From assembly GCF_000429525.1 (NCBI RefSeq), contig NZ_AUCA01000004.1:1-64000 (forward strand): DNA of 64,000 bases, in the 5' to 3' direction. Of the stretch, positions 1-9,223 are shown piece by piece. The translations under genes were made by a program, and so were the position numbers. This DNA is from Alicyclobacillus contaminans DSM 17975. GTDB taxonomy: Bacteria > Bacillota > Bacilli > Alicyclobacillales > Alicyclobacillaceae. The notes under the pieces are model-generated. The model saw only the letters and a list, made by a program, of their open reading frames with translations, ran no database searches and was not told the origin of the DNA. Each line of letters starts with the position of its first letter. Within the stretch, counting starts at the first letter, position 1.

Positions 1-12
1 TTCCTGCAGCTG

Positions 13-1410
13 ATGGCTGACCTTCAATCGGCAATATCTAACTCCAGGAGCTTTGCAGAGTTGGAGGAGGGCGTGGAAAAGGCCGTCAAAGTGAGCGCAC
101 GCAGTCTGCTGTCACAGGCCTTGGAGGCCGTGGATGAACAGCTCATGCACTCTCGGGACAAAAAACGCCTGGAGTTGGTCAACCGGAAACAGCGTACGAT
201 TGTGACAACTGTGGGAGAAGTGACGTTTTGGAGGCGGTACTACAGGGATCGACAAACCGGCCAGGGATGTTGTTTGCTGGACGAGCACTTAGGTCTCACG
301 CCGCGGCAGCGAGTATCCCCTCGGTTGCGGGAGAAGGCGGTTGCGTTGGCGGTGGAGATGCCCTATCACCGGGTGGAAAAAGTCCTCCAGGAGTTCGTGC
401 CGGGTGTTAGCGCCATGACGATTTGGCAAGAGGTACAGCAGATTGGGGCTGCCGAACGTCAGTGGGCGGAATCGTGGAGAGAGGCAGTCTTTGAGCAAGG
501 GCAGACTCCTCCCGGTCAGCGGCGTGTGGACGAACTGCATGTAGAGGCAGACGGGATGGTGGTCCGAGCCCGGGACCCACAGGGCCGACGTCGGCATATT
601 GAGGTCAAACTGGCGGTGGCGTATGAGGGAAAACGCGAGGTGGCAAAAGGACGGCGTGAACTGATGGGACGCCGGATTGCGGCTGGTGTGTCCGAGGGCC
701 AAGAGTTCTGGGAACAGACCGTGGCGCAGTTTGGCCACGCCTGGGACTGGAGCGGAGTGAACGGCTGCTGGCTGGGCACGGACGGGGCTGCGTGGGCAAA
801 ACAGGGACTGGACATGTTACCCGGCGCTAAGCACCGGTTGGACCCGTATCACTTACGTAAAGCGCTGCTGCAGGCCTTAAGACCAGAGGATGCGGCTTAC
901 CGCGAGGTATGCGAGGGTCTGGAAGCTGGGGAATGGGAACGGATTGACCGAGTACTGATGAATGTGGAGCGTCGCAGCCGAGGCCCGGTGAAAGAGCGCG
1001 TGCGGCAGCTGAGAGGGTACCTATATCACAACTGGGACGGAATTGTGACATCGGAGGCTGCTGCTAGCCTCGGGACGATTGAGGGACAGGTGTTCCACCA
1101 CCTTGCACGGCGGATGAAACGGCACGGAGCGCGTTGGAGCGCGTCAGGGGCTGACCATCTGGTTCGGGTCATGGCGGTGCGAGCGAACCGAGAGGCGTAT
1201 CACTTGGCTGATAACGGCACCAAGAAAGAGGAACAGGCCCGGGTGCCAAAACAAGCGTTCGCCAGCGGGAATATGGCTGAGCGCAAGCGCCAGGCGGCAG
1301 AGAGTTGGCTGCAGGTACATCTGCCGGCTCTGGATGGACCGCACGCGGGCCGACCGTGGGTCAAGTACGTCCTGCGGGAGTTGGTACGGTCTCCATTCAC
1401 AGTTGCATAA
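13..1410 (+). CDS. ISLre2-family (UPF0236) transposase, possibly 5'-truncated by window edge
   Basis: A 465-residue protein resembling the UPF0236/ISLre2 transposases: an N-terminal helical part, a zone of the type TVGEVTFWRRYYRD near residue 68, and a long basic C-terminal half. These enzymes mobilise single-gene insertion sequences. The frame is open back to base 1, so the true start may lie outside the window. I see no frameshift or internal stop, so the gene looks intact. The element's right end should lie in 1411-1548 before the HMA gene, but I could not define a terminal repeat without the left end. Family assignment is by recognition of the overall sequence. Confidence 0.8.
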   Translation: MADLQSAISNSRSFAELEEGVEKAVKVSARSLLSQALEAVDEQLMHSRDKKRLELVNRKQRTIVTTVGEVTFWRRYYRDRQTGQGCCLLDEHLGLTPRQRVSPRLREKAVALAVEMPYHRVEKVLQEFVPGVSAMTIWQEVQQIGAAERQWAESWREAVFEQGQTPPGQRRVDELHVEADGMVVRARDPQGRRRHIEVKLAVAYEGKREVAKGRRELMGRRIAAGVSEGQEFWEQTVAQFGHAWDWSGVNGCWLGTDGAAWAKQGLDMLPGAKHRLDPYHLRKALLQALRPEDAAYREVCEGLEAGEWERIDRVLMNVERRSRGPVKERVRQLRGYLYHNWDGIVTSEAAASLGTIEGQVFHHLARRMKRHGARWSASGADHLVRVMAVRANREAYHLADNGTKKEEQARVPKQAFASGNMAERKRQAAESWLQVHLPALDGPHAGRPWVKYVLRELVRSPFTVA

Positions 1411-1548
1411 ATGCTTGACGGTGAGGTCTTACCTACCGGAACTTGACACGGACATGCGCATCGCGTATGTGGAGCCCCGGCGTGGACTGGAGTAGAATGG
1501 AGAGAGATGGATGACGGGCAGTGCGCCGAAAGGTTGTGAGGACAGCAA
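1411..1548. other. Intergenic gap that should hold the right end of the insertion element
   Basis: These 138 bases separate the transposase from the metallochaperone gene. They should contain the right terminus of the ISLre2-like element and the promoter of the next genes. I could not pair a terminal inverted repeat because the left end is outside the window. Confidence 0.3.
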
Positions 1549-1782
1549 ATGGTTACATTTCGGTTTGGCGTAGATGGCATGACCTGTGAACACTGCGGTA
1601 AAGCCGTGGAACGGGCGTTGTCCGTGCTTCCCGGAGTGCGCTCGGTGCAGGTGGATGTGGCGTCGGGAGCGGCAACGGTGGTGGCCGAGTCGGAATGCCC
1701 CAGTCAGTGGCTGAAAGCGGCCGTCGAAGAGGCGGGATATCGGCTGGTTGGAGATTCCGCGGTGGATTCGGTAAGATGTTAG
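1549..1782 (+). CDS. Small heavy-metal-associated (HMA) domain protein, CopZ-like
   Basis: This 77-residue protein is a single HMA domain. The metal-binding loop GMTCEHC sits at residues 10-16 with Cys13 and Cys16, followed by the usual helix, and the length is typical of free-standing copper chaperones such as CopZ. It probably carries Cu(I) or a similar soft metal in the cytoplasm. No P-type ATPase or CsoR-type regulator lies next to it, so its partner must be elsewhere. The ATG follows a GAGGAC ribosome site. Metal identity is inferred from family only. Confidence 0.85.
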   Translation: MVTFRFGVDGMTCEHCGKAVERALSVLPGVRSVQVDVASGAATVVAESECPSQWLKAAVEEAGYRLVGDSAVDSVRC

Positions 1783-1845
1783 CTGATTGCCTTTGCGGCC
1801 AGCCGACTCCGGCAGGCCGAAGGAAAAGTTGAGGGAGGATTTCGC

Positions 1846-2187
1846 GTGACAGCCATTCACGGGGTTGTAGGCATTGTGACGTTGATTGTTTCCGTGGCGC
1901 TGCTGTTGTGGAATGCATTTCGCCTGGGGCGTCGGCTGCAGACGCCGAGCTATCGGATGGTTCTCGTCGGTTTGTTGGATCTCCAGGTGTTGCTCGGCAT
2001 CATCACTTGGATCATACATCCGCGGGGCGGCGCGTGGCTGTTGCACCCGCTGTTCGCGCTGGTGGCTGCCGCGGTGGCGCATACCATGCTGAAGGAGCGG
2101 CGCAAGGGCCAAATTCAGATGATTGGGTACGTCTTGGTGTTCGCATTGTTGGTGGTGACCGTTTTGCTCAGCGGGCGTCATGGATAA
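1846..2187 (+). CDS. Small integral membrane protein, unknown function
   Basis: A 113-residue hydrophobic protein starting at GTG behind GAGGGAGG. Four membrane segments can be read, roughly residues 4-24, 39-58, 64-83 and 90-109, with charged loops such as LKERRKGQ between the last two. It resembles short YisL-type membrane proteins of Bacilli in size and arrangement, but I cannot assign it with certainty. It follows the HMA gene by 63 bases in the same direction and may be cotranscribed with it. Confidence 0.7.
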   Translation: MTAIHGVVGIVTLIVSVALLLWNAFRLGRRLQTPSYRMVLVGLLDLQVLLGIITWIIHPRGGAWLLHPLFALVAAAVAHTMLKERRKGQIQMIGYVLVFALLVVTVLLSGRHG

Positions 2188-2278
2188 TGAAGGAGGCACT
2201 CGGTGGCCGGAGATGGGCATCCTCGGCTGATGCGCCAGGTGGAACCCAAACGTAAAGAAAGGATTGGAAACCCGTTTG

Positions 2279-3172
2279 ATGACATCTTCATCACCCTATC
2301 AACAACCGTTGCGGGTGGCGCTGGCAGCGGCCTTGGACGCCGGCGACTACTTCGCTTCTCGGATTGACACTATTCACGAGGTCAAAACCAAGTCGTCGCC
2401 GTCCGACTTGGTCACCGATGTCGATCCGGAATGTGAACGGCGAATTCGAGCATGCATCCAACAGTCGTTTCCGGATCATGCCGTGCTCGGCGAGGAGTCG
2501 ACGGCGCCGGGGTGGCAGGCGTCCATGGCGGCCACGGCGGAGGTGGCGTCGGCATCACATCTGTGGATTGTGGATCCATTGGACGGCACCACAAACTTCG
2601 TTCAGGGTTTGCCGTTGTCCGTCGTCTCCATCGCCTATGCCGAAGCCGGCCGCCTGTGTGCCGGTGTAGTGTACGATCCGTACCGCCAGGAGGTCTTTTA
2701 CGCCATGCGCGGTGCGGGTTCGTTCGTCGCGAAGGCCGAGGAGATTCGCGCGGCGCTGCGGGGGTCTGCATCCACACTGCCCGGACGGACGCTGTCGGTA
2801 CAGAAGGATAAGCCGCTCAAGGGGTGCGTCGTCGGGACCGGTGTCCCCACGCGCGGTCAGGCGCGCGACTGGACGACCGCGGCGGCGCTTCGGTTGGCTG
2901 GGAACATCAAGAGCCTTCGGGCGCTCGGTGCGGCGGCGCTGCAATTGGCGTACGTGGCAGCGGGCCGACTTGACGCATTTTGGGAATACGACCTGAACGC
3001 TTGGGATTTGGCTGCTGGCGTCCTGTTGATATGGGAAGCCGGTGGATGCGTGCAGAGCATGGATGGACAGACCTACCATTTACAGGTTCGCGATGTGGTG
3101 GCGGCCGGCACAGAAGCTACGGCGACCGCGATTCAGGAGGTTGTTTCCATCCCGGGTGAACGGAGAGGATGA
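2279..3172 (+). CDS. Inositol monophosphatase family protein
   Basis: A 297-residue Mg-dependent sugar-phosphate phosphatase of the inositol monophosphatase/CysQ fold. The metal-binding motifs are present: VLGEES, then WIVDPLDGTTNF, then AWDLAAG near the C-terminus. The ATG at 2279 is preferred to an upstream in-frame TTG at 2264, which lies directly on the AAAGAAAGGA ribosome site. The stop overlaps the next start by four bases (ATGA), so it is translationally coupled to pncB. The exact substrate (inositol phosphate, 3'-phosphoadenosine phosphate, NADP or a sugar bisphosphate) cannot be read from sequence; coupling to NAD synthesis makes a nucleotide phosphate worth considering. Confidence 0.85.
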   Translation: MTSSSPYQQPLRVALAAALDAGDYFASRIDTIHEVKTKSSPSDLVTDVDPECERRIRACIQQSFPDHAVLGEESTAPGWQASMAATAEVASASHLWIVDPLDGTTNFVQGLPLSVVSIAYAEAGRLCAGVVYDPYRQEVFYAMRGAGSFVAKAEEIRAALRGSASTLPGRTLSVQKDKPLKGCVVGTGVPTRGQARDWTTAAALRLAGNIKSLRALGAAALQLAYVAAGRLDAFWEYDLNAWDLAAGVLLIWEAGGCVQSMDGQTYHLQVRDVVAAGTEATATAIQEVVSIPGERRG

Positions 3173-4710
3173 CAGACTCCATGTTGAATGAGACCGCGTT
3201 CTTGGATATGCAGCGTGTGGCGGGGGAGCGGATGGCCGTGGTGGAACAGCTGCCGTGCTATCGCGGTCGTCCCGTTACGCTGTTCACCGACCTGTATCAA
3301 TTGACGATGATGTACGGCCAATATCAGGCAGGACAACACCGGCAGCGCGTGGTGTTCGATCTCTTTTATCGCAAGAACCCCTCCCAAAACGGATATGTCA
3401 TCGCGGCCGGTTTGGAGCAGGTGGTCTGGTATCTGCAAAATCTTCGCTTTGGGTCGGAGGAAATTGATTATCTGCGGCAACTGCGGATGTTTGACGAATC
3501 GTTCCTCGACGAATTGCGGCGGTTTCGCTTTACCGGAGACCTGTTCGCCGTTCCGGAAGGCACCATCGTTTTCCCACACGAGCCATTGCTTCGCGTGGAG
3601 GGGCCGATTTTCGAAGTTCAATTGGTGGAGTCTGCGTTGATGTCGTTCATCAACCACCAGAGTCTCATTGCGACCAAGGCCCAGCGGGTGGTGGACGCCG
3701 CTCAGAGCGGTGGAAAGCGCGGGCCGGTCATCGAAATGGGATTGCGCCGCGCACAGAACATGGACGCCGCAGTGTTCGGTGCGAGGGCGGCGTACATCGG
3801 CGGTTGCGTGGCCACCAGCAACGTCTTGGCCGGGCAGAGTTTTGGCATTCCGGTGGCCGGCACTCAGGGTCACGCGTGGATACAGAGCTTCCCGTCGGAA
3901 TTGGAGGCGTTTCGAGCTTACTACCGCGCGTTTCCGGACAACACCGTCCTGTTGGTGGATACGTACGATGTGCTTCGCAGCGGGGTTCCGAATGCCATCA
4001 CCGTCGCCAAGGAGATGGAGAAGGACGGCCGCCAACTGCGCGGTATTCGCATCGACAGCGGCGACCTCGCCTACCTGTCCAAACGCGCCCGTGCGATGCT
4101 GGATGCGGCAGGACTGACGTATGTGGAGATTGTGGCGTCGTCCGATTTGGACGAGTGGACAATCCGCGATTTGATCATGCAGGAGGCGCGGATTGACTCC
4201 TGGGGGGTTGGAACGCATCTCATCACGAGCTACGACCACCCTGCGCTGGGATGTGTCTACAAACTCGCGGCGCAGGAAGAGAACGGCCGCCTGGTGCCGC
4301 GCATCAAAGTGTCGGAGAACGCGGAGAAAGTGACGAATCCGGGAAAGAAGAAGGTGCTGCGGCTGCTCGTCGACGGGATCGCGTCGGCGGATCTGATTGC
4401 GTTGGATGATGAACAGTTCAATCCCGCGGAACCGTTGGAATTGTTCGATCCGGTCCACACCTACAAGCGCAAGGTGATCCAGAACTACGAAATTCAGGAA
4501 CTGTTGGTGCCCGTGGTGGTGGGTGGCGAGCTGGTCTATGAATTGCCGTCGTTGGCCGCCATTCGCGAACACGTCGTGATGGGATTGTCGCAGTTCTCTT
4601 CGGAGGTCAAGCGCCACGTCAATCCTCATATTTATCATGTGGATCTGTCGGACAAATTGTGGAACTTGAAGCAGCACCTGCTGCGCCAATGGCGTCCGCA
4701 CGCGAGGTAG
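3169..4710 (+). CDS. pncB: Nicotinate phosphoribosyltransferase
   Basis: A 513-residue enzyme converting nicotinate, PRPP and ATP to nicotinate mononucleotide in the Preiss-Handler NAD salvage pathway. Visible motifs are TDLYQLTM near the N-terminus, [16 protein letters not shown], the GTQGHAW segment corresponding to the region of the phosphorylated histidine, [13 protein letters not shown] in the phosphate-binding barrel, and [11 protein letters not shown]. The length matches the family. The start overlaps the stop of the inositol-phosphatase gene by four bases. A GC-rich hairpin follows before ispH. Confidence 0.95.
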   Translation: MTDSMLNETAFLDMQRVAGERMAVVEQLPCYRGRPVTLFTDLYQLTMMYGQYQAGQHRQRVVFDLFYRKNPSQNGYVIAAGLEQVVWYLQNLRFGSEEIDYLRQLRMFDESFLDELRRFRFTGDLFAVPEGTIVFPHEPLLRVEGPIFEVQLVESALMSFINHQSLIATKAQRVVDAAQSGGKRGPVIEMGLRRAQNMDAAVFGARAAYIGGCVATSNVLAGQSFGIPVAGTQGHAWIQSFPSELEAFRAYYRAFPDNTVLLVDTYDVLRSGVPNAITVAKEMEKDGRQLRGIRIDSGDLAYLSKRARAMLDAAGLTYVEIVASSDLDEWTIRDLIMQEARIDSWGVGTHLITSYDHPALGCVYKLAAQEENGRLVPRIKVSENAEKVTNPGKKKVLRLLVDGIASADLIALDDEQFNPAEPLELFDPVHTYKRKVIQNYEIQELLVPVVVGGELVYELPSLAAIREHVVMGLSQFSSEVKRHVNPHIYHVDLSDKLWNLKQHLLRQWRPHAR

Positions 4711-4718
4711 AATGAAGA

Positions 4719-4737
4719 TGGGCGCCCTGGGCGCCCA
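4719..4737 (+). terminator. Intergenic GC hairpin between pncB and ispH
   Basis: A perfect 8-bp stem TGGGCGCC/GGCGCCCA with a 3-base loop lies directly after the pncB stop. There is no T-run, so it may attenuate or stabilise RNA rather than terminate fully. Confidence 0.45.
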
Positions 4738-4766
4738 ACCCTGTGAGAAATGGAGGTGTGTTACGA

Positions 4767-5726
4767 ATGGAGGTCATCAAGATTTCCCCCCGCGGCTACT
4801 GTTATGGCGTCGTGGACGCGATGACGCTGGCGAAACAGGCGGCGGACAATCCAACGCTGCCCCGCCCGATTTACATCCTCGGGATGATTGTCCACAACCG
4901 GCATGTGGTGGAGGCGTTCGAACGCGAGGGCGTCATCACGCTGGACGGGGCCAACCGACTGGAACTGTTGGAGCAGGTTCACGAAGGCACCGTCATCTTC
5001 ACGGCTCACGGCGTATCTCCGGAAGTCAAGCGGCGTGCGCGGGAACGCGGACTCCATGTGATTGACGCCACCTGCCCCGATGTGACCCGCACGCATGATC
5101 TGATTCGGGAAAAGGTGGCCGCGGGATACGATATCATCTACATCGGCCGCAAGGGACACCCGGAACCGGAAGGTGCGGTGGGTGTCGCCCCGGATCGGGT
5201 GCATTTGATTGAAGATATGGAGGACATCGCAGCGCTGCAGTTGGACAATCCGAAAATCGCCATCACCAACCAGACGACGATGAGCCAGTGGGATACTGCC
5301 GAATTGATGCAGGCGGTGCGAGCGCGGTATCCGCAGGCGGAGATTTACAATGAAATCTGCATGGCGACGCAAACCCGCCAGCAGGCGGTGGCGGAACAGG
5401 CAAGGCACGCGGATTTGTGCATTGTGGTGGGAGATCCGCGGAGCAACAACTCGAACCGGCTGGCGCAGGTGTCGGAAGAAATCGCGGGGACGAAGGCGTA
5501 TCGGGTGGCAGATGTAACGGAAATTCAGCGGGAGTGGCTGCACGGGGTCAAGAAAGTGGCGGTCACGGCCGGAGCATCCACGCCGACGCCCATCACCCGG
5601 GAGGTCATCGCGTATCTGGAGCGATATGACGAAAACGATCCCAGTACGTGGGAGCCGATTCGGACCGTGAACCCGGATCGGCTGTTGCCGACGGTCCACA
5701 GATCGGATGCTTCGAAGGCGCCCTGA
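4767..5726 (+). CDS. ispH: 4-hydroxy-3-methylbut-2-enyl diphosphate reductase
   Basis: A 319-residue [4Fe-4S] enzyme of the MEP isoprenoid pathway, reducing HMBPP to IPP and DMAPP. The three cluster cysteines are visible: Cys12 (GYCYGV), Cys103 (DATCPDV) and Cys198 ([10 protein letters not shown]). Substrate-binding histidines His43 and His81 are also present, as are the C-terminal motifs [13 protein letters not shown] and TAGASTPTP. The ATG at 4767 follows GGAGGTG (4752-4758) with an 8-base spacer; a GTG at 4743 is in frame but lacks a site. Confidence 0.97.
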   Translation: MEVIKISPRGYCYGVVDAMTLAKQAADNPTLPRPIYILGMIVHNRHVVEAFEREGVITLDGANRLELLEQVHEGTVIFTAHGVSPEVKRRARERGLHVIDATCPDVTRTHDLIREKVAAGYDIIYIGRKGHPEPEGAVGVAPDRVHLIEDMEDIAALQLDNPKIAITNQTTMSQWDTAELMQAVRARYPQAEIYNEICMATQTRQQAVAEQARHADLCIVVGDPRSNNSNRLAQVSEEIAGTKAYRVADVTEIQREWLHGVKKVAVTAGASTPTPITREVIAYLERYDENDPSTWEPIRTVNPDRLLPTVHRSDASKAP

Positions 5727-5839
5727 CACGGAGGCGGGATGAAGGGAATCCTGACCAAAGACCGGTGGGCGGGTGTGCGCCGGGCGGCAGCGTCTAGCGC
5801 CCCGATGGATTCAAGTTGGTAGTGATGGGAGAGTGGAAC

Positions 5840-6031
5840 GTGCAAGTTGTCCTCCTGCTCGTGCTCTTGGCGATGGCCATCCTGTGCCTGTGGCTGCGCA
5901 AACGCGCGGTGCGTTGGTTGTTCACGCTGCTCGCTGTGGTGTTTTGGGTGGCGTTTCTCGTGCTGTTCGGTTTCATCATCGGATACACGGCTGGTGTAAA
6001 AGGAATTCACATAGTTAAGGCACTATTTTGA
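5840..6031 (+). CDS. Small two-helix membrane protein
   Basis: A 63-residue hydrophobic protein with two membrane segments (about residues 2-20 and 27-50) separated by a basic turn WLRKRAVRW. The GTG at 5840 is chosen because GGGAGAG lies 6 to 8 bases upstream; an in-frame ATG at 5825 has no comparable site. I recognise no family. It stands alone between ispH and proline dehydrogenase. Confidence 0.55.
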   Translation: MQVVLLLVLLAMAILCLWLRKRAVRWLFTLLAVVFWVAFLVLFGFIIGYTAGVKGIHIVKALF

Positions 6032-6074
6032 TCGATTTCTTCGCATATTGGCGTGTCACGGTTCAAATTCAGTG

Positions 6075-6080
6075 TATAAT
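6075..6080 (+). promoter_or_regulatory. Candidate -10 box upstream of proline dehydrogenase
   Basis: A perfect TATAAT lies 75 bases before the proline dehydrogenase ATG in an AT-rich stretch. The -35 is poor: a TTGGCG at 6048-6053 is 21 bases away, so an activator may help. Confidence 0.45.
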
Positions 6081-6155
6081 AAATGCACGTGATCGGGAGA
6101 ATCATGCTCCTGGCATTGCACCATCGCTGTGTGCAGAAAACGGAGGCGAACGAGA

Positions 6156-7070
6156 ATGGAACAGCTGATGCGTTCCCTGCTTTTGTCGATGGCGCAAAAT
6201 CGTGCGGCCAACCGTTGGGCGAAGCGGTACGGCCTGCGCTTGGGTGCGCAGAAATTCGTGGCAGGGGAGACGATTGAGGACGCGGTGGCGACCGTACGCG
6301 CGCTCAATCAACAGGGAATTAAGGTGACATTGGATCACCTGGGAGAATTCGTGAACGATGAAGCAGAAGCGAATGAATCGGCGGATTACTGCATTCGAAC
6401 ACTGGAGGCCATTCACGAGGCCGGTGTGGATTCTTCGCTGTCACTGAAAATGACACAAATGGGGCTCGATATCAGCCGGGATTTGTGTATGAAAAATATG
6501 CGCCGCATCCTCGATGTGGCCAAGCAGTATGATCTATTGGTCACCATTGACATGGAAGACTATGCGCACTGCCAAATTACACTGGACATTCTCGACGAAC
6601 TGCGCCAGGACTACGACAACGTCGGAACCGTCATTCAGTCGTATTTGTATCGCAGTCTGGAAGATGTGCTGCGCTTGGGCGGGCAGGGCGTGCACCTGCG
6701 AATTGTCAAAGGTGCCTACAAAGAATCCCCGGAGGTGGCGTTCCCGGATAAAGCGGACGTTGACGCCAATTACCTGAAATTGATGGAAGCGCAATTGCTG
6801 AGTCCGGGATTCGCCGCGATTGCGACCCATGACGAGCGGATTATCGCACAGGCAAAGGACTTCATTCAGAAGCATAATATCGCAAAGGACAAGTACGAGT
6901 TCCAGATGCTGTACGGCATCAAGACCAGTCTGCAGCAACAGCTGGTTCGCGAAGGGTATCCGCTTCGGGTGTATGTGCCGTACGGAAACGATTGGTACGG
7001 GTATTTCATGCGTCGGCTGGCCGAGCGTCCTGCGAACGTGGCCTTTGTCCTCAAGGGAATGTTCAAGTGA
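6156..7070 (+). CDS. Proline dehydrogenase (monofunctional, PutB/FadM type)
   Basis: A 304-residue FAD enzyme oxidising proline to pyrroline-5-carboxylate, the first step of proline catabolism. Family motifs are visible: LSLKMTQMGLDIS, HLRIVKGAYKES, IATHDERII, YEFQMLYGI and the C-terminal VPYGNDWYGYFMRRLAERPAN. The length fits the free-standing Gram-positive enzyme rather than the fused PutA. The ATG has GGAGG at 6142-6146 with a 9-base spacer. No P5C dehydrogenase or proline transporter lies nearby. Confidence 0.95.
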   Translation: MEQLMRSLLLSMAQNRAANRWAKRYGLRLGAQKFVAGETIEDAVATVRALNQQGIKVTLDHLGEFVNDEAEANESADYCIRTLEAIHEAGVDSSLSLKMTQMGLDISRDLCMKNMRRILDVAKQYDLLVTIDMEDYAHCQITLDILDELRQDYDNVGTVIQSYLYRSLEDVLRLGGQGVHLRIVKGAYKESPEVAFPDKADVDANYLKLMEAQLLSPGFAAIATHDERIIAQAKDFIQKHNIAKDKYEFQMLYGIKTSLQQQLVREGYPLRVYVPYGNDWYGYFMRRLAERPANVAFVLKGMFK

Positions 7071-7138
7071 AACGCCCTCGTGGGTGTTATGGCGCACAGC
7101 CGGCATGAAAGCCCTCACATTGCAGACAGCGTGGGATG

Positions 7139-7165
7139 GCCCCGTCATTCTTTGGATGGCGGGGC
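7139..7165 (+). terminator. Hairpin after proline dehydrogenase
   Basis: GCCCCGTCAT (7139-7148) pairs with ATGGCGGGGC (7156-7165), with one G-T wobble, between two convergent genes. The following bases are TGCTT, so the T-run is weak. Confidence 0.45.
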
Positions 7166-7190
7166 TGCTTGCATACGTTGGGCCGACGCA

Positions 7191-7946
7191 TCAGGACGGA
7201 TCCATCGGATGTGGCGGCGTCGAGAAAGACAGGTTCTCGATCCGCCGCTCGAAGTGTTCGCGCAATTCCCCGTAGCTGGTTAACGCGCTCCTTCCCTCAT
7301 CTGTCAGTTGATATACGCCGCGGGCGACGCGCTCAAACCAACCGTACACATTGTCGGCGAGGATGGACTGGGTTTTCTCCGGACTGCTCCCGAGCTGCCG
7401 AAGCGTCTTCGGCGACAGGGGACCGTAGCGCGCCAGGCAGGTGGCAATCCACAGCGCTTGCTCCCGGTACGCCGTGAGCAGGGGGCGCCGCGTGCTGCCA
7501 CCCACGTTCGCATGGCTGTGACGCGCCGAAGCTTCCCGCAGGAGTGCTTCCGCAGCCCGGGCGCGGTGGCGTCCGCGGTACGGGCGAGGGGTTTCCACCA
7601 CCTGCACGCGGTCCGATGCCGGCAGGTGGCTGTCGAGGGCCACGAACAGGAGGCCCAGTTCCAGCCGGCGCAGGACCGTGCGGAGTCGACGCCATTCGCC
7701 GCGTGCCGGATTGGCTTTTGGCCTTGGCACCGCGATGTACACGGATGGTGTGAATTTCTGTCGATCCACGGCCTGCGCCACCACCTCCAGATTCAGCGTC
7801 CGTTTCATTTCTACAACAATCAATTCGTCCGCGCGATAGGCGACAATGTCACAATGTTTGACCTCAGCCTGCACGGTATAGCCGAGCTTGGCGAAGAACG
7901 CCTCAAGCGGTGGGTACATATCGGTCTCGCGAAACGCGCGGGTCAC
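7191..7946 (-). CDS. DUF2161 family protein, putative PD-(D/E)XK nuclease
   Basis: A 251-residue protein of the DUF2161 family, predicted to contain a PD-(D/E)XK phosphodiesterase core. After ETDMYPPLEAFFAKLGY the core motif appears as CDIVAY followed by VVEMKRT, giving the Asp and the Glu-x-Lys expected for catalysis. The C-terminal part (YGPLSPKTLRQLG, RGVYQLTDEG) looks like a winged-helix DNA-binding domain. The GTG at 7946 follows GGAGG with an 8-base spacer; the open frame extends to 8072 but upstream ATGs lack good sites. It lies 82 bases downstream of the GT4 gene on the same strand. Biological role is unknown. Confidence 0.75.
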   Translation of the reverse strand: MTRAFRETDMYPPLEAFFAKLGYTVQAEVKHCDIVAYRADELIVVEMKRTLNLEVVAQAVDRQKFTPSVYIAVPRPKANPARGEWRRLRTVLRRLELGLLFVALDSHLPASDRVQVVETPRPYRGRHRARAAEALLREASARHSHANVGGSTRRPLLTAYREQALWIATCLARYGPLSPKTLRQLGSSPEKTQSILADNVYGWFERVARGVYQLTDEGRSALTSYGELREHFERRIENLSFSTPPHPMDPS

Positions 7947-8028
7947 GTTGGTTTCCTCCATCATTCGCGTGCAGGGCACACGCTGACCATCTCCCGAGCG
8001 ACGGGTATCCTCGTTCATCCCCACCATG

Positions 8029-9111
8029 TTAGCATGTGAGACCCAGCTCTCGGTACAGGCGCTCGAACGCACGCCCTGTCCGACGCCAGGTGAACTGCTC
8101 CGCGCGGTTCCGCGTTTGATCCGCCAAGTGCTGCAAGTGCTCTCGATGTTCCGCCAGCGTGCGAAAGACTTCGGCGAACGCTTCCGGTCGGCGATAGTCG
8201 CGGATGAGCACGCCGCACTCGGAGGTGATCACCTCTGGAATTCCGCCGACCCGACTGGCCACCACCGGTACACCGGCCGCCAGTGCCTCCACGTTGACCA
8301 GTCCAAACGCTTCGTCCCACTGCGACGGACAGACGAGCACGTCCGCGTCGGCAAACCATTCCGGCAGATCCGACGGTGAGACAAAGCCAATCCATTGAAT
8401 GGGCAATCTGCGGGTGCGCTGTTCCAAGCGTTTCCGATACTGACGTTCCCACGGATGGGTGCCGCCGATGATGGTGGCCCGCACCGGGATCTTCATCTTC
8501 ACCAATTGGCGCACCGCTTCCACCAGCACATGCACCCCCTTCTGTCGAATGACCCGTCCCACGAACAGGATGCGAAACGGTGGGTCAGCCTCCTTCCGGC
8601 GCTCCATTGCGGTGAACGCATCGAGAGACACCCCGGGGTGAATCACGGCTGCGCGCCAGTCCCGGTTGGATAGGTGAAATCGCCGACGAATCTCCCGCTG
8701 CAGGTAGCGGCTGTTCGTCACCACGGCATCCACTGATTTCAATACGGCGCGCGCCTGGCGCACCGAGATGTGCCGAGGTCCGAGAAACGTGGTGGAGTGC
8801 AGGTTGAGGACGATTTTCGCGTGGGGGACCATCCGTCGGATGGCGGGCACCCAACTCGGCCGATTTTCCACCTGGACGATGTCCGGTTGCTGCCGTCGCA
8901 GATGGCGCATGACCGCCCGTCGGTAGGCCTGTCCGCGCTTTGAAATCACGGTGTGATGCTGGCCAAGCGGCGTGCGCCCAGGACTGTAGAGGGCAATCCG
9001 AACGTTTCTCCGGATCAGTTCATCGGCGAGGGATTGTAGGTAAATCTGCACAGAACCACCGCGCGATGCCGGTATGGGGAGGTCATCGGGGGCAATGAGG
9101 GCAATCTGCAT
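8029..9111 (-). CDS. GT4-family glycosyltransferase (CotSA-like context)
   Basis: A 360-residue GT-B glycosyltransferase. The N-terminal domain begins ALIAPDDLPIPASRGG, and the nucleotide-sugar domain carries ILFVGRVIRQKGVHVLVEA and the donor-binding signature AFGLVNVEALAAGVPVVAS. It is cytoplasmic, without signal or membrane segments. The ATG at 9111 has GGAGG upstream; the open frame continues to 9180 without support. It is divergent from the YheC/D gene and next to a CotS-like kinase, the same company kept by CotSA in Bacillus spore coats, so a role in spore-surface sugar transfer is inferred. Donor and acceptor are unknown. Confidence 0.88.
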   Translation of the reverse strand: MQIALIAPDDLPIPASRGGSVQIYLQSLADELIRRNVRIALYSPGRTPLGQHHTVISKRGQAYRRAVMRHLRRQQPDIVQVENRPSWVPAIRRMVPHAKIVLNLHSTTFLGPRHISVRQARAVLKSVDAVVTNSRYLQREIRRRFHLSNRDWRAAVIHPGVSLDAFTAMERRKEADPPFRILFVGRVIRQKGVHVLVEAVRQLVKMKIPVRATIIGGTHPWERQYRKRLEQRTRRLPIQWIGFVSPSDLPEWFADADVLVCPSQWDEAFGLVNVEALAAGVPVVASRVGGIPEVITSECGVLIRDYRRPEAFAEVFRTLAEHREHLQHLADQTRNRAEQFTWRRTGRAFERLYRELGLTC

Positions 9112-9179
9112 CTCTGCTTCGTCCTCCTTGTGTATCGGTGGGGGATGGGCGGTCACCCATGCGTACGGCGTTTTCCACA

Positions 9180-9188
9180 CATACCATG
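9180..9188 (+). promoter_or_regulatory. CATACCATG box, candidate mother-cell sigma -10
   Basis: CATACCATG lies 36 bases before the YheC/D start and resembles the -10 of sigma E (CATACANT) or sigma K (CATANNNTA), one mismatch from either. The same nine bases occur upstream of the nucleotide-sugar dehydrogenase gene at the other end of this cluster. No convincing -35 is seen here. Confidence 0.3.
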
Positions 9189-9223
9189 ATGCGTAGTCAA
9201 TGGGCTGGAATGGGGGAGCAGCC

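Noticed and set aside
3133-4701. A 522-codon minus-strand frame opposite pncB
   Set aside because: It mirrors the pncB coding sequence, has no ribosome site, and its product is histidine- and arginine-rich without motifs.
7308-8039. A 243-codon plus-strand frame opposite the DUF2161 gene
   Set aside because: The minus-strand protein keeps nuclease motifs and a ribosome site; the antisense frame has neither.
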